A DNA stretch of 64,000 nt from Methanobrevibacter arboriphilus (GTDB lineage Archaea > Methanobacteriota > Methanobacteria > Methanobacteriales > Methanobacteriaceae): positions 2,025,292 through 2,089,291 of the forward strand of contig NZ_AP019779.1 of NCBI RefSeq assembly GCF_019669925.1, written 5' to 3'. This document shows, one piece after another, positions 38,655 to 48,130 of the stretch. The position numbers and the translations under genes are program-made. How positions within the stretch are numbered: the first letter of the stretch is position 1; every line of letters begins with the position of its first letter. The notes under the pieces are model-generated. The model saw only the letters and a list, made by a program, of their open reading frames with translations, was not told where the DNA came from and searched no databases.

Positions 38655-39722
38655 ATGCTTTCACATTTGTTTAGAGGTGTAATTATTCTTTTACTTGAAT
38701 ATGTATTTTTTTTAATTATCATAGGAATTTTTGCAGGGAGTTTAGCTGGTTTATTAGGTATCGGTGGGGGATTCTTGATGGTACCTCTTCAATACTTCCT
38801 TTTAACTTCTATGGGTGTTGACCATGATTTAGCCTTGAGAATATCTATTGGAACAAGCCTGGCTATTATTATTCCAACAGCAATTTCTGGAGCTTATAGT
38901 CATCAATGTGAATTAAAAAATATACTAAACATTGGGATTATTTTAGGAATATTAGGTATGTTTGGAGGTATTTTAGGGGGAATCGCTTCTTCAAACCTTC
39001 CTTCTAACATACTTGGAAGTATTTTAGGTTTTTTCCTTATTTTTACAAGCATATTTATGGTTTTAAATAAGAAAATATCAAAAAAGAATAGTGAAACAGA
39101 TAGTGAAATCAGTATTAAAAAGAACATTAAAAAGGATATTGAAAACAATAGTGAAAGCAATAGTGAAAATAATATTGAATATACTTGTAAAGATGATAGT
39201 GAAAAGGATTGTGAAAATAATATTGAAATTAACAGTGAACTTAATTTTAATGTGATTAATAATGATTCTAATGAAATAGATAATGATATTGAAAGAGATG
39301 GTCTTTATAGTCCTAAGCTAAAATGGTCTATTTTATTTGGAATAATAGTTGGATTTTTATCTGGTCTTCTTGGAATTGGTGGAGGAGTATTTTTAATTCC
39401 TTTACTTATTTTATTAGGATTTACTTTAAGAAGATCGATTGCCATATCTTCTGTTTTTATATCTTTAACAGCTATAGGTGGAACTTTATCTTATATTTTC
39501 ACTGGATTTGGTGTTAATACTTTGCCTTATTCATTAGGATATATTAGCTTGGTTAACTTTGGAATTATAATTCTTTTTTCAATTCCAATGGCTTACTTCG
39601 GAGCAAAATTAGCATATAAAATTCCTGAAAAAAGATTAAATCAAATTTTTGCTATATTATTATTTTATATGGGTATTAAAATGTTGGGATTAGATCCAAT
39701 ATCTTATATATTGGGGATTTAA
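38655..39722 (+). CDS. TauE/SafE family transporter
   Basis: The 355-residue protein is two homologous four-helix halves, each with the family signature (AGSLAGLLGIGGGFLMVPLQ near residue 25 and GFLSGLLGIGGGVFLIPLLI near residue 236). Such proteins export or import sulfite, sulfoacetate or related anions. Between the halves is a polar insert of about 70 residues rich in Ser/Glu/Asn (IENNSESNSENNIEYTCKDD). The start is uncertain: ATG 38655 lacks a binding site, while GAGGTG at 38674 lies inside the frame with no normal start codon after it. Confidence 0.85.
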   Translation: MLSHLFRGVIILLLEYVFFLIIIGIFAGSLAGLLGIGGGFLMVPLQYFLLTSMGVDHDLALRISIGTSLAIIIPTAISGAYSHQCELKNILNIGIILGILGMFGGILGGIASSNLPSNILGSILGFFLIFTSIFMVLNKKISKKNSETDSEISIKKNIKKDIENNSESNSENNIEYTCKDDSEKDCENNIEINSELNFNVINNDSNEIDNDIERDGLYSPKLKWSILFGIIVGFLSGLLGIGGGVFLIPLLILLGFTLRRSIAISSVFISLTAIGGTLSYIFTGFGVNTLPYSLGYISLVNFGIIILFSIPMAYFGAKLAYKIPEKRLNQIFAILLFYMGIKMLGLDPISYILGI

Positions 39723-39758
39723 AAAAGAGTAATGTTTATAATCCAAATGTTAGTTCTA

Positions 39759-40616
39759 TCATTTTAGTAATTCAACACCAGTTCCACGAGCAATGATATG
39801 AATATTATCTTCTTTAAGGCTACTTAAAGTATCATATTGAATATCTAAATCTAAAATACCATCACAACCTTCTTTTTTAGCATTATTTGATAGATTCACT
39901 ATTGCTTGTTCTTTTGCTTTTTCAAGGTTTTTTATTAATACTTCATCTTCTTTAGCTTCTTTATCTTTCATTAGGGATTTTTTTGTTTGTATTAATATCT
40001 CTCCTTCATAAATCCCTTTAAATTCTTTTATACTCATATTTGAAACTGAATTTGTGGTTAAAAATAAAATTCCTAGATTATTTATATTAATTCTATCCAT
40101 ATCCTCATCATAATCCATTTCACTAGTTTCTTCAACATATTCTTTTCTAAGGATTTTATAGTATAATTTTTTCAAAGATATATGCATATAATCAACAAAT
40201 TTCTTGAAAAACCCTAATGTATATGATAATACACCTAAAAGAACTACGATTAAGAAATAATTTATAAAAATAGGGAATGCTGCTTGTAAGATAATGGCTG
40301 CACTTCCAATTGTTATTAGATTCAACCCAAGACTGCTATTTATATATATAAATCCATAAAGAACTGTTATAAAGAATAATATGAATGCACTAACAGCTCC
40401 AGTGGTTTTACCATAAAATCTCCCTGCAAGATAGGTTTCAGTATAACCTGCAATTATAGGGGAAAAAATCAACCCAAGATTAAATCCAAATATAGCTATG
40501 TTAAATGCATAGAATAATATAAGTGAAATAACTCCTATTGCAGTTCCAATAGCTATAAAAACAGTAGCATAAGCTATATCTTTAATTTTAGATTTTCTAT
40601 ATTTAGTTAAAATCAT
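39759..40616 (-). CDS. Membrane protein with C-terminal YbjQ-like (UPF0145) domain
   Basis: The 285-residue protein has five membrane helices in residues 15-155 and a cytoplasmic C-terminal domain. The latter (EKAKEQAIVNLSNNAKKEGC, then DGILDLDIQYDTL and IIARGTGVEL) resembles the pentameric YbjQ/UPF0145 fold, the same family as the soluble protein encoded next to it (40781-41107). The ATG at 40616 is chosen; an in-frame TTG lies 9 bases upstream. This looks like a membrane-anchored member of the family. Function unknown. Confidence 0.7.
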   Translation of the reverse strand: MILTKYRKSKIKDIAYATVFIAIGTAIGVISLILFYAFNIAIFGFNLGLIFSPIIAGYTETYLAGRFYGKTTGAVSAFILFFITVLYGFIYINSSLGLNLITIGSAAIILQAAFPIFINYFLIVVLLGVLSYTLGFFKKFVDYMHISLKKLYYKILRKEYVEETSEMDYDEDMDRININNLGILFLTTNSVSNMSIKEFKGIYEGEILIQTKKSLMKDKEAKEDEVLIKNLEKAKEQAIVNLSNNAKKEGCDGILDLDIQYDTLSSLKEDNIHIIARGTGVELLK

Positions 40617-40780
40617 TTGAATCAAGATTTATGTAATTTTATGTAATTTTAGATGTTTTTGAATCCATATATTTTAATAATGAATGTAATTTTAATTAAT
40701 AAACTAATTATAAATATTTTTAATTAGCAAATCTAATCTTAATTAGTAATTTAATAAGAATTTAATTAATAACATATATT

Positions 40781-41107
40781 TTAGTCTTTATAAGAAACAG
40801 CTGTTCCATAAGCAGTAACAAGGATTGTATTTCCCATTGTTCCACCAAGATTATTATAAGAGATTTTAAGCCCTATGATAGCATTTCCACCTAGTTCCTT
40901 AGCTTTATCTTCCATGCTATCTAAAGCTAATTCTCTAGCTTTTTCTAATTCTTTTTCATAAGCTGAAGTTCGTCCACCTACAACGTCACGAACTCCTGAA
41001 AACAGATCTTTATAAACATTAGAACCCATTAAAGAATCACCTGTTACCAAACCATGATATTCGATTATTTCTTTATTGCCTAATGTATTTGTAGATGATA
41101 ATAACAT
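40781..41107 (-). CDS. YbjQ/UPF0145 family protein
   Basis: The 108-residue protein matches the family along its length: [20 protein letters not shown], then [20 protein letters not shown], then [16 protein letters not shown] and [11 protein letters not shown]. These proteins form pentamers and are suspected to bind metal; the role is not known. GGTG precedes the ATG. It is encoded just upstream of the membrane-anchored relative, so the two may form one complex. Confidence 0.9.
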   Translation of the reverse strand: MLLSSTNTLGNKEIIEYHGLVTGDSLMGSNVYKDLFSGVRDVVGGRTSAYEKELEKARELALDSMEDKAKELGGNAIIGLKISYNNLGGTMGNTILVTAYGTAVSYKD

Positions 41108-41290
41108 TTAAACACCACTTATTAGTTGAATATAGTTTAATTTAATGAGTATATTTATTGAATCAATATATTAATTAAATATAAAATAAATCAATATTAA
41201 ATTAATAATATTTTTTAAATCAATATATTAAGTTAATATTTAAGATAAATTAATATTAAATCAATAATAGATTAATTTATAATTTAATGA

Positions 41291-41479
41291 TTATCTAAAA
41301 AACATCATATATGCGAATACTAATATGAATATAACCATTACAACAAATAAAATCATTCTACTTCTCTTCATCTGAGCTTGTCTATCTCTCAAAACTTTCT
41401 GACATTTTGGGGAGCAAGTAGTTTCATCTAATGGTATAGGAGTATTACAAACAGGACAATGTTTATGCATATCAGTCAT
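41291..41479 (-). CDS. DUF2116-type zinc ribbon with membrane anchor
   Basis: The 62-residue protein has an N-terminal zinc ribbon (CPVCNTPIPLDETTC then SPKCQK), a short basic helix (RDRQAQMKRSR) and one C-terminal membrane helix ending in FFR. The start is ATG 41479, 5 bases after GGTGA; the in-frame GTG at 41488 is part of that binding site. DUF2116 proteins are small archaeal tail-anchored zinc proteins of unknown role. Confidence 0.85.
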   Translation of the reverse strand: MTDMHKHCPVCNTPIPLDETTCSPKCQKVLRDRQAQMKRSRMILFVVMVIFILVFAYMMFFR

Positions 41480-41764
41480 ATTTTTCACCTTTTATTTTTT
41501 GCTTTTTATAATTTTTTTTTTTTTAAATGTTAATTTTAATATAATAAATATGTTTTTGCTATGATTATTTTATTTTAATTATTATTATAGTTTAATTGTA
41601 ATTATTATTATCTTAATTATAATATTATTATTATTCTTTTAATTATACTATTATCCTTATTATTATTTTAATTATAATATTTACTCTTGATAGTCTTCTA
41701 ATTATTATTTAAATTAGTATTAATATGATTATTACAAATAATGCTTTTATGTATTAGGCTCAAA

Positions 41765-42442
41765 TTATTTAGAAACAATCTTAGTTCCAATTTTTTCACC
41801 ATTTATAGCTTTAACTAAGTTTTCAGGATTGTCTCCATTAACTATGATGGTTTCAAGTGCAGAACGTCTTATCATTTGAATAGCAGTCATATCAAAAAAT
41901 TCATATGTTCCAGCCTTAACATCTTTTCCTTTAATAACTTCTAACATTTCATCAGCTGTGATTTCTTCTATTAATTCAGCATCAGAATATTTATTGGGAT
42001 CTTTATTATACATCCCATCAACAGAAGTTAAATTTATCAAAAGGTCTGCTTTAACATACTCAGCTAAAATTGCACTAACAGCATCAGTACTATGTGCAGG
42101 CTCAGTACCACCCATCACAATGATTTTTCCACTAGCTGAATATTCTAAAGCTTCTTGGAAATTATGAGGAACTTTCTGATAGGCTTTATCTTCTAAGGAT
42201 AAAAGTAGTAATTTAGCATTTATTCTTGTAACTTCAATACCTATATCATCACACTTTGCTTCACCACAATCAAGATCTCTTACAATTTGAATATAATCTC
42301 TTGCAGGCCTTCCACCACCTACAACAACAAAAATCTCATGTTCTTTAGCTAAATTCCCTAAAATTTCAGCATACTCCTGAAACTTCTTATAATTATAATC
42401 TTTTATTATTATGGATCCACCAATTGCAGCTACTATACGCAT
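41765..42442 (-). CDS. pyrH: UMP kinase
   Basis: The 225-residue amino-acid-kinase fold protein has AAIGGSIII at the N-terminus (phosphate loop), [34 protein letters not shown], and [20 protein letters not shown] for nucleotide binding. This is the archaeal type of UMP kinase, which makes UDP in pyrimidine synthesis. GGTGA lies before the ATG. It stands alone on the minus strand. Confidence 0.95.
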   Translation of the reverse strand: MRIVAAIGGSIIIKDYNYKKFQEYAEILGNLAKEHEIFVVVGGGRPARDYIQIVRDLDCGEAKCDDIGIEVTRINAKLLLLSLEDKAYQKVPHNFQEALEYSASGKIIVMGGTEPAHSTDAVSAILAEYVKADLLINLTSVDGMYNKDPNKYSDAELIEEITADEMLEVIKGKDVKAGTYEFFDMTAIQMIRRSALETIIVNGDNPENLVKAINGEKIGTKIVSK

Positions 42443-43111
42443 AAATTCACCAATATGAGTTTTATAAAATAATTTATTATTTTAAAATTTTTAGATTCAT
42501 TTTAGATTCACTATCTTTAATAACTTTATAGCTATTATAAAGCTTATTTTATAGATTTAATACTACATTATTAAGAATATCTATTAAGAATATCATTAAG
42601 AACAATATTAAAAAATTAAAAAACATTATTAGAAAATTAATTCTAATCTTTTATTCTTTTATACTTATTTTCAATATATTAATTACTGTTTATAAAATTA
42701 TCTATCAAATATTATTTTAAAAATAGATAATAATTAGTGATGAATATTAAAAAATGATAAAATTATAAGGAATAATAATTGTAAAGAATAATAAAAATTT
42801 TTTTATTATTTGTTAAATAATTCATGGAAAAAGTTATTTTAGATAAATTCACTTTTCAATAATATAAATATTTTAATGAACTTAAAATTTTAGCTAAGCA
42901 ATCTATATCAGATTTTAAAATGAAAAATAGGTTTAATTAGGTTTTATTTAATGACCCTTTTATATTCTTTTCTATTCTCTTTATATTTCATCAAAGATTT
43001 TACATTTTTTCAACTCTTTATATTTCATCAAAACTTTTATATTTTTTTCCAAATCTTTTCAAAAATTTTATTAACCATATTATAATAAATATAAACAATG
43101 GTTGTTTTATT
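42443..43111. other. Intergenic, divergent promoter region
   Basis: About 670 bases between pyrH and a plus-strand surface protein gene. The stretch at 42968-43050 contains two copies of TTTATATTTCATCAAA(G/A)(A/C)TTTTA about 55 bases apart, in front of a TATA-like element. No gene seen. Confidence 0.5.
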
Positions 43112-43879
43112 ATGGATGATAAAAAGTTATATATTATTATTGGAGTGGCATGTGTTATAATAGCTGTACTAGGAGCTGTGAGTTTTGGGGCTATCACAGC
43201 TTATACATCATATAATGATACTAATATAAAGTTAGACGTTCCACAAGGCACTGAATTTCAAATAAATCCTACTAACGCAAGTTTAAATTATATAAGCACA
43301 AACCCTAAACTGAATATTTCTGTTGCATCAATAGATCCAAATAATAGTTATGCAAATGAAACTTACTCAAAATTTAAAGGAGATATCTTAAATAAACTAT
43401 CAAAAAAGAAAATGAATAATAGTGATCATAATTATAATGGAACTATCTATAATATGAGTAATAATACTAGTAATAAGACAGTTTATTCAATTGTACTATT
43501 TAATGACACTTCTTATTCAATTGTGGTTTTATCCTCTGAAAATCTAAACACTGTTATTAAGATGGGTGAAACTTTTGAGTTAATGAAACCTTATATAATT
43601 AAACTACCAGAAGTTAGTAATCAAAAAAATTCAGTTAATAATGGTAATAATAGTTACTTAGCTTTAGCATTATTATATGGATATATAATGGGATATTATG
43701 ATGGTTCTTCTTCATACGATGATTACTATGATGATTCATATTATGATGATTACTATGATGACTCAGATTACGATGATGATTATGAGGATGACTCATATGA
43801 TGATTATGACTATGATGATGATTACTATTATGATGACGATTATTATGATGATTATAGCTATGATGATTACTACCATTAG
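43112..43879 (+). CDS. Membrane-anchored surface protein with Asp/Tyr-rich tail
   Basis: The 255-residue protein has an N-terminal helix (about residues 6-30, signal anchor), a beta-rich external domain (about 35-165, many Asn-x-Ser/Thr sites), a second short hydrophobic stretch (LALALLYGYIMGYY) and a 65-residue tail made almost only of Asp, Tyr and Ser. The tail is coded by a GATGATTACTATGATGA-like repeat. A strongly acidic, aromatic tail could bind cations such as Ca2+ or stick to surfaces. No family recognised. It is 18 bases upstream of another secreted protein gene and probably in one operon. Confidence 0.75.
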   Translation: MDDKKLYIIIGVACVIIAVLGAVSFGAITAYTSYNDTNIKLDVPQGTEFQINPTNASLNYISTNPKLNISVASIDPNNSYANETYSKFKGDILNKLSKKKMNNSDHNYNGTIYNMSNNTSNKTVYSIVLFNDTSYSIVVLSSENLNTVIKMGETFELMKPYIIKLPEVSNQKNSVNNGNNSYLALALLYGYIMGYYDGSSSYDDYYDDSYYDDYYDDSDYDDDYEDDSYDDYDYDDDYYYDDDYYDDYSYDDYYH

Positions 43880-43897
43880 ATATAAGAATGTGATTTT

Positions 43898-44377
43898 ATG
43901 AATAATAAAAAAACAATAATATTAGGGGTAATGTTTTTAGCTGTAATAGGATTATGCTTAGCTCCTGCTAGTGCAAGTAAAACAAGTCACTATACAGTTA
44001 AAATAAACAATAAAGATGTTTTTGGAAAAACTGTGGTTAAAAACACTCCTACTAAAAAAGTAACTCACACTATAGGATGGAAAAAAGGAATAAATTACTA
44101 TGATGATAAAACAAACTATAAAAAAGCTAAATATTTTAAATATAGGACAACACTTTCTAGTCATGGTAATATTTATGATAAACAGTATATAACCAAAGCT
44201 AAAATCAAATATAGGTTATATAATTATAAAGTAGGTAAGTTTTCGAATAAATATTCTTATAAAACAATCTATGCTAAAGTATTTAGTGGTGGAGGTAACA
44301 CTGTTAGTTATACAGCTAATAAAAACTGGGTTCCTATAAAAACACTTGTATATATGAAGAATATAAAGTATAAATGA
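43898..44377 (+). CDS. Small secreted protein
   Basis: The 159-residue protein has a clear signal peptide (ILGVMFLAVIGLCLAPASA, residues 8-26) and a mature part of about 133 residues that is basic and rich in Lys, Tyr and Thr, with beta-strand-like spacing. No cysteines after the signal and no recognised domain. GTGAT precedes the ATG, 18 bases after the Asp/Tyr-rich protein. A basic partner next to an acidic surface protein is notable, but interaction is speculation. Confidence 0.75.
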   Translation: MNNKKTIILGVMFLAVIGLCLAPASASKTSHYTVKINNKDVFGKTVVKNTPTKKVTHTIGWKKGINYYDDKTNYKKAKYFKYRTTLSSHGNIYDKQYITKAKIKYRLYNYKVGKFSNKYSYKTIYAKVFSGGGNTVSYTANKNWVPIKTLVYMKNIKYK

Positions 44378-44663
44378 ATTTTTACTCATTTTATTTTTAC
44401 TTTTTCTATTAAATTTTTATTTTAAGTTTAAGACTTATTTTTTTTATTTTCTCTATTAAATAATTTCTAAGCTTTAAATTTTTATTAAACCTTTTTTTAT
44501 TATTTATATTATTAAATATCATATAATATATAATATTGAGGATATCATTTTTAGTTATTCTTTATTTTTATTAATATTTTTATTAACATTTTTATTAATA
44601 TTCTTATTAACATTTTGATTTTTACTATTTTTCTATTTTTTATAAAATTATTTAATTAAATAA
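44378..44663. other. Intergenic, T-rich
   Basis: T-rich DNA with a TTTTATTAATATTTTTATTAAC-like repeat (44565-44620). It probably ends the surface protein operon. No gene seen. Confidence 0.5.
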
Positions 44664-44712
44664 TGTTATCAATGAAAAATGTTGGCAATGATAATTGTTG
44701 TCAATGACAACA
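44664..44712 (+). promoter_or_regulatory. Triple MarR operator, three sites 16 bases apart
   Basis: Three copies of a TGTTRKCAATGA element begin at 44664, 44680 and 44696, exactly 16 bases apart. The third, TGTTGTCAATGACAACA (44696-44712), is a perfect 8-base palindrome with one central base; the first two are degenerate. A TATA box (TTTATATA, 44713-44720) follows immediately. A MarR dimer bound at the palindrome would block TBP, so autorepression of the downstream marR gene is likely. Confidence 0.7.
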
Positions 44713-44793
44713 TTTATATATTATAAAGTTCATATATTACCTTTTCTTTATTTCATTCGTAATATAACAAATAAAAATTTCAGAGTTTTAAAA

Positions 44794-45246
44794 ATGCAAA
44801 AAATTAAAGATATGGATAATATGAGTTATTATTTAAATTGCTATATTTTAATTCTTAATAAAGCTCATCAAGCATTCATAAATCCTTATTTGAAAGAAAA
44901 GGGTATTAGCTATAATCAATATGGATTGATTTTACATATTTATCATGATGAAGGTTCTATTCAAGGAAATATAGCTTCAGCATGTGGAACTGATAAATGT
45001 GGAGCATCTAGATCCCTTAGAATATTAGAAGATAAAAAATTAATTATTAAAAAAATTGATGAAAATAATAGACGTTCTTACAAGCTATTTTTAACAGAAA
45101 AAGGTAAAAAAATAGTTGAAGATATGATTGAAAAGGAAATCCAATGGGAAGATCATATTTGTGAAAAAATGAACATTGAAAAAGAAGAACTTTTTAAAAT
45201 GTTAAATAAAGCATGTATTAGTTCTTTAGAATTAATAAATTATTAG
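44794..45246 (+). CDS. MarR family transcriptional regulator
   Basis: The 150-residue winged-helix regulator shows ISYNQYGLILHIYHDEGSIQ as the second helix region, GTDKCGASRSLRILEDKKLI as recognition helix, and IDENNRRSYKLFLTEKGKKI as wing. The ATG at 44794 is used because an upstream in-frame ATG (44695) lies within the operator and before the TATA box, so it cannot be in the mRNA. It is followed at 34 and then 2 bases by DUF2156 and GNAT genes, which may be its regulon. Confidence 0.88.
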   Translation: MQKIKDMDNMSYYLNCYILILNKAHQAFINPYLKEKGISYNQYGLILHIYHDEGSIQGNIASACGTDKCGASRSLRILEDKKLIIKKIDENNRRSYKLFLTEKGKKIVEDMIEKEIQWEDHICEKMNIEKEELFKMLNKACISSLELINY

Positions 45247-45280
45247 AATTAATAAAAAAAATAATAGTTGATATGATAAA

Positions 45281-46165
45281 ATGAAAGACATAGAATTTAA
45301 ACCAATATCATTATCAGATAAACCTATATTTGATGATTATTTTAATAAAACTAATTTCAATAATGCTGAAAAGAATTTTTCTAATCTTTTCATGTGGAGA
45401 AAGACCTATGAATATGAATATGCAATAATTAACGATTGTTTATGTATAAAAGGTAAACTAAGAGATAGTAAAAAACCATTTTGTCATTTTCCATATGGAG
45501 GGTGTGATATTAAAGATTCTTTATCTTTAATAAAAGAAGTTTTTAAAAAAGAAGGAGATACTCTAATAATCAAACCATTACTTCCTGAAATGAAAAAATG
45601 TTTAGAAAAAACCTTAGAAGATTTCACATTAATAGAAGATAGAGATTCATTCGATTATATTTATAAATCTAACAAATTAATCACATTATCTGGTTCTAAA
45701 CTACGTAATAAACGCCGATGGCTTAAAAAATTCAGAGAAAGTTATGATTATAATTATGAAGAGATAAATTCAAATAATTTGATCGAAGCAAAAGAATTTA
45801 CTATAAATACTATTAAAAATTCTAACAATGATACAGATGAGATTATAGCTATGGAAGAAATGTTTGATAATCTATTTGAATTAGGAATTAAAGGATGCAT
45901 TATCCGAATTGATGGTAAAATTGTTGGAGTATCTACTGGAGAAGAATTAACCAAAGATACTGTTGTTATCCATTGCGAAAGAGCTGACACTAACTTTGAA
46001 GGAATTTATAATTGTATTAACCAAGAATTCTGCGAAAAACAATGGTCAAACTATGAATTTATTAACCGTGAAGAAGATCTTGGAATTGAAGGTTTAAGGC
46101 AAGCAAAATTAACCTACCGCCCAGATTTACTGTTATCTAAATATATTGCTAAAATAGAGGTTTAA
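45281..46165 (+). CDS. DUF2156 (LPG-synthase C-terminal domain) protein
   Basis: The 294-residue protein has two GNAT-like halves: N-terminal NNAEKNFSNLFMWRKTYEYE and C-terminal GIKGCIIRIDGKIVGVSTGE with HCERADTNFEGIYNCINQEF, then NREEDLGIEGLRQAKLTYRP. This is the standalone form of the phosphatidylglycerol lysyltransferase catalytic domain. It would move an aminoacyl or acyl group to an unknown acceptor. It lacks the membrane part. Likely operon marR-DUF2156-GNAT. Confidence 0.85.
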   Translation: MKDIEFKPISLSDKPIFDDYFNKTNFNNAEKNFSNLFMWRKTYEYEYAIINDCLCIKGKLRDSKKPFCHFPYGGCDIKDSLSLIKEVFKKEGDTLIIKPLLPEMKKCLEKTLEDFTLIEDRDSFDYIYKSNKLITLSGSKLRNKRRWLKKFRESYDYNYEEINSNNLIEAKEFTINTIKNSNNDTDEIIAMEEMFDNLFELGIKGCIIRIDGKIVGVSTGEELTKDTVVIHCERADTNFEGIYNCINQEFCEKQWSNYEFINREEDLGIEGLRQAKLTYRPDLLLSKYIAKIEV

Positions 46166-46167
46166 CC

Positions 46168-46728
46168 ATGACTTATGTTAATAAATTAGATGGAGATAGA
46201 ATATTTTTAAGTTTAAGTCAAAAAGAAGATTTAAACTTATATAATGATTGGTTAAATGATTTTGAGATTAATTTAACATTTGGTAGGAGTCATATTGTTT
46301 TTAATGAAGAAAAACAAGCTAAATATATTGAAGATTATAATAATAGTGATGATAAATTCTTCTTCGTTATAGTAAAAAAAGGAAAAACTTCTGAAGACGA
46401 ACAAGCTATTGGAATAGGATTATTATATGATGTAGACTTTGTTCATGGAAAAGCTACTTTAGGCCTTTTATTAGATAAATCTTTCCAATCAGAAGGCTAT
46501 GGTAAAGAAGCTACAAATCTACTTCTTGAATTTTCTTTTAATATTTTAAATTTAAACAATGTTATGTTATATGCTATTGATTTCAATGAAAAAGCTATAG
46601 CTATGTATGAAAATCTTGGATTTAAAATAATTGGGCATCGAAGAGAAGCTTATAATATAAATAATAAAGTTTATGATGAAGTATATATGGATATATTGAA
46701 AAAAGAATTTAATGAAATAAACAATTAA
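46168..46728 (+). CDS. GNAT N-acetyltransferase
   Basis: The 186-residue protein matches the RimJ/RimL-like branch: LSLSQKEDLNLYNDWLNDFE at the N-terminus, GIGLLYDVDFVHGKATLGLL, the acetyl-CoA loop QSEGYGKEATNLLLEF, and NEKAIAMYENLGFKIIGHRR. The acceptor could be a protein N-terminus or an antibiotic-like amine; this cannot be read from sequence. It starts 2 bases after the DUF2156 gene (GAGGT binding site), so translation is likely coupled. Confidence 0.9.
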   Translation: MTYVNKLDGDRIFLSLSQKEDLNLYNDWLNDFEINLTFGRSHIVFNEEKQAKYIEDYNNSDDKFFFVIVKKGKTSEDEQAIGIGLLYDVDFVHGKATLGLLLDKSFQSEGYGKEATNLLLEFSFNILNLNNVMLYAIDFNEKAIAMYENLGFKIIGHRREAYNINNKVYDEVYMDILKKEFNEINN

Positions 46729-47119
46729 TTAATATGATTATTATTATGAATAAAATTAATGATAATGATATTTTGAAATTTTTGTTTTTAATCAGAGAAT
46801 AGCTTCAAGTATAAATATTTTTTATTCATTCATATTCTTCCTTTTAAATTATAATTGACTCAAATCTATACATTCTAGGCAGATAAAACGATTTTTGCTT
46901 AGTATAATATAATACTATTACTGTTGTTATTATTAATATTATTGTTATTTTTTTAAAATTAACCATGTTTTTTCCTTATTATAATATTATTTATTAGTTT
47001 TTAATGCATTAATTAAATTTATTAATGATGAGGTAATTATGATATTATAATAATAACTATTGTTATTTTATATAAATATAGTATGTTTTATATAATTTGT
47101 TTTTGGAGGTATGTTGAAA
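46729..47119. other. Spacer with rubrerythrin promoter
   Basis: No gene seen. Near its end are an inverted repeat AATAAC-TATT-GTTATT (47052-47067) and an overlapping TATA box (TTTTATATAAATA, 47066-47078), followed by GGAGGT (47105-47110). The inverted repeat is a candidate operator for redox control. Confidence 0.5.
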
Positions 47120-47659
47120 ATGCTTGATTTGAAAGGAACAAAGACAGAGAAGAATTTAATGGGCTCTTTTTCAGGAGAATCACGGTCTAGGAATAAATAT
47201 ACTTTTTATGCAGCTAAAGCAAAAGAAGAAGGTTATGAGCAAATCGCTGCTTTATTTCTTGAAACAGCGGAAAAAGAAAGGGAGCATGCAAAAATATGGT
47301 TTAAATTTTTACATGATGAAAAAATTCCTGATACAGTAACTAATTTAGAAGATGCTGCTGATGTTGAACATTATGGATGGACTATGTATGATAAATTTGC
47401 AAAAGAAGCAGAAGAGGAAGGTTTTAATGAAATTGCTTATGTTTTTGAAATGGTAGGTCAAATTGAAAAAGAGCATGAAGCAAAGTATAAGAAATTATTA
47501 GCTAATTTAAAAAATGATGAAGTATTTAAAAAAGAAAACACAGTAGTTTGGGAATGTAGGAATTGTGAATATATTGTTGAAGGAAAATCTGCCCCAGAAA
47601 TTTGTCCAGTATGCAAATATCCAAAAGCATACTTTGAAATAAAAGCAAAAAACTATTAA
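47120..47659 (+). CDS. rbr: Rubrerythrin
   Basis: The 179-residue protein has an N-terminal ferritin-like four-helix bundle with di-iron ligands ([16 protein letters not shown] and [13 protein letters not shown]) and a C-terminal rubredoxin-like domain with two Cys pairs (WECRNCEYI and [12 protein letters not shown]). It reduces hydrogen peroxide in anaerobes. ATG 47120 is preferred since ATG 47111 touches the GGAGGT binding site. The gene has its own promoter with a possible operator. Confidence 0.95.
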   Translation: MLDLKGTKTEKNLMGSFSGESRSRNKYTFYAAKAKEEGYEQIAALFLETAEKEREHAKIWFKFLHDEKIPDTVTNLEDAADVEHYGWTMYDKFAKEAEEEGFNEIAYVFEMVGQIEKEHEAKYKKLLANLKNDEVFKKENTVVWECRNCEYIVEGKSAPEICPVCKYPKAYFEIKAKNY

Positions 47660-48130
47660 AAATTTATTTATAATAATAGAATAATAATGCTATTATATTA
47701 AGTGTTGAAAGTCTCTAATTTATGATTATATCATTGATTATGGACATTTTTGAGGAAGAAGCTTAATAATATTTATTTGCTCTTCTTTAAGAAGGCTGTA
47801 AAAAAGAATAAAAACAAGTAATTTAAAAATTAACTAATAAAAATCATGTTAGTTTGGTTAAAACATCTAAATGGGTTAGCTATGAAACCATATGGAAGAA
47901 ATTTTCAAAAAAGTATTTATATGAAAATTGATAAAATTTTTTAAAAGCTGTAATTTCTTTCTAAATTAAGAAATAAAGACAAAAATTAAGTAAGCAAGGT
48001 GGTTCGTCTAGATCAACACTTTAAAAATAGAAAGTGGGTTATTCTTACTATGTTTGTTTTTTGTTTAAATTTTTGAATCTCTTTTTAATTTTCATTATTA
48101 TATTAATATCTTATTTTGCTTTTAAATTTA
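47660..48130. other. Intergenic with possible decayed gene
   Basis: About 470 bases of less extreme AT content than other spacers. Short open stretches can be read in several frames (for example MLVWLKHLNGLAMKPYGRNF from 47847 and, after stops, KWVSYETIWKKFSK), each ending quickly. This looks like the remains of a gene, perhaps of a mobile element, but no family is recognisable. Confidence 0.3.

Noticed and set aside
43698-43901. Plus-strand Met/Ile-rich frame in the Asp/Tyr repeat
   Set aside because: An alternative frame of the GATGATTAC repeat in the surface protein gene; no start site, and it depends wholly on the repeat.
44695-44793. Longer N-terminus for the MarR protein
   Set aside because: It would start within the operator and before the TATA box, so it could not be in the mRNA.
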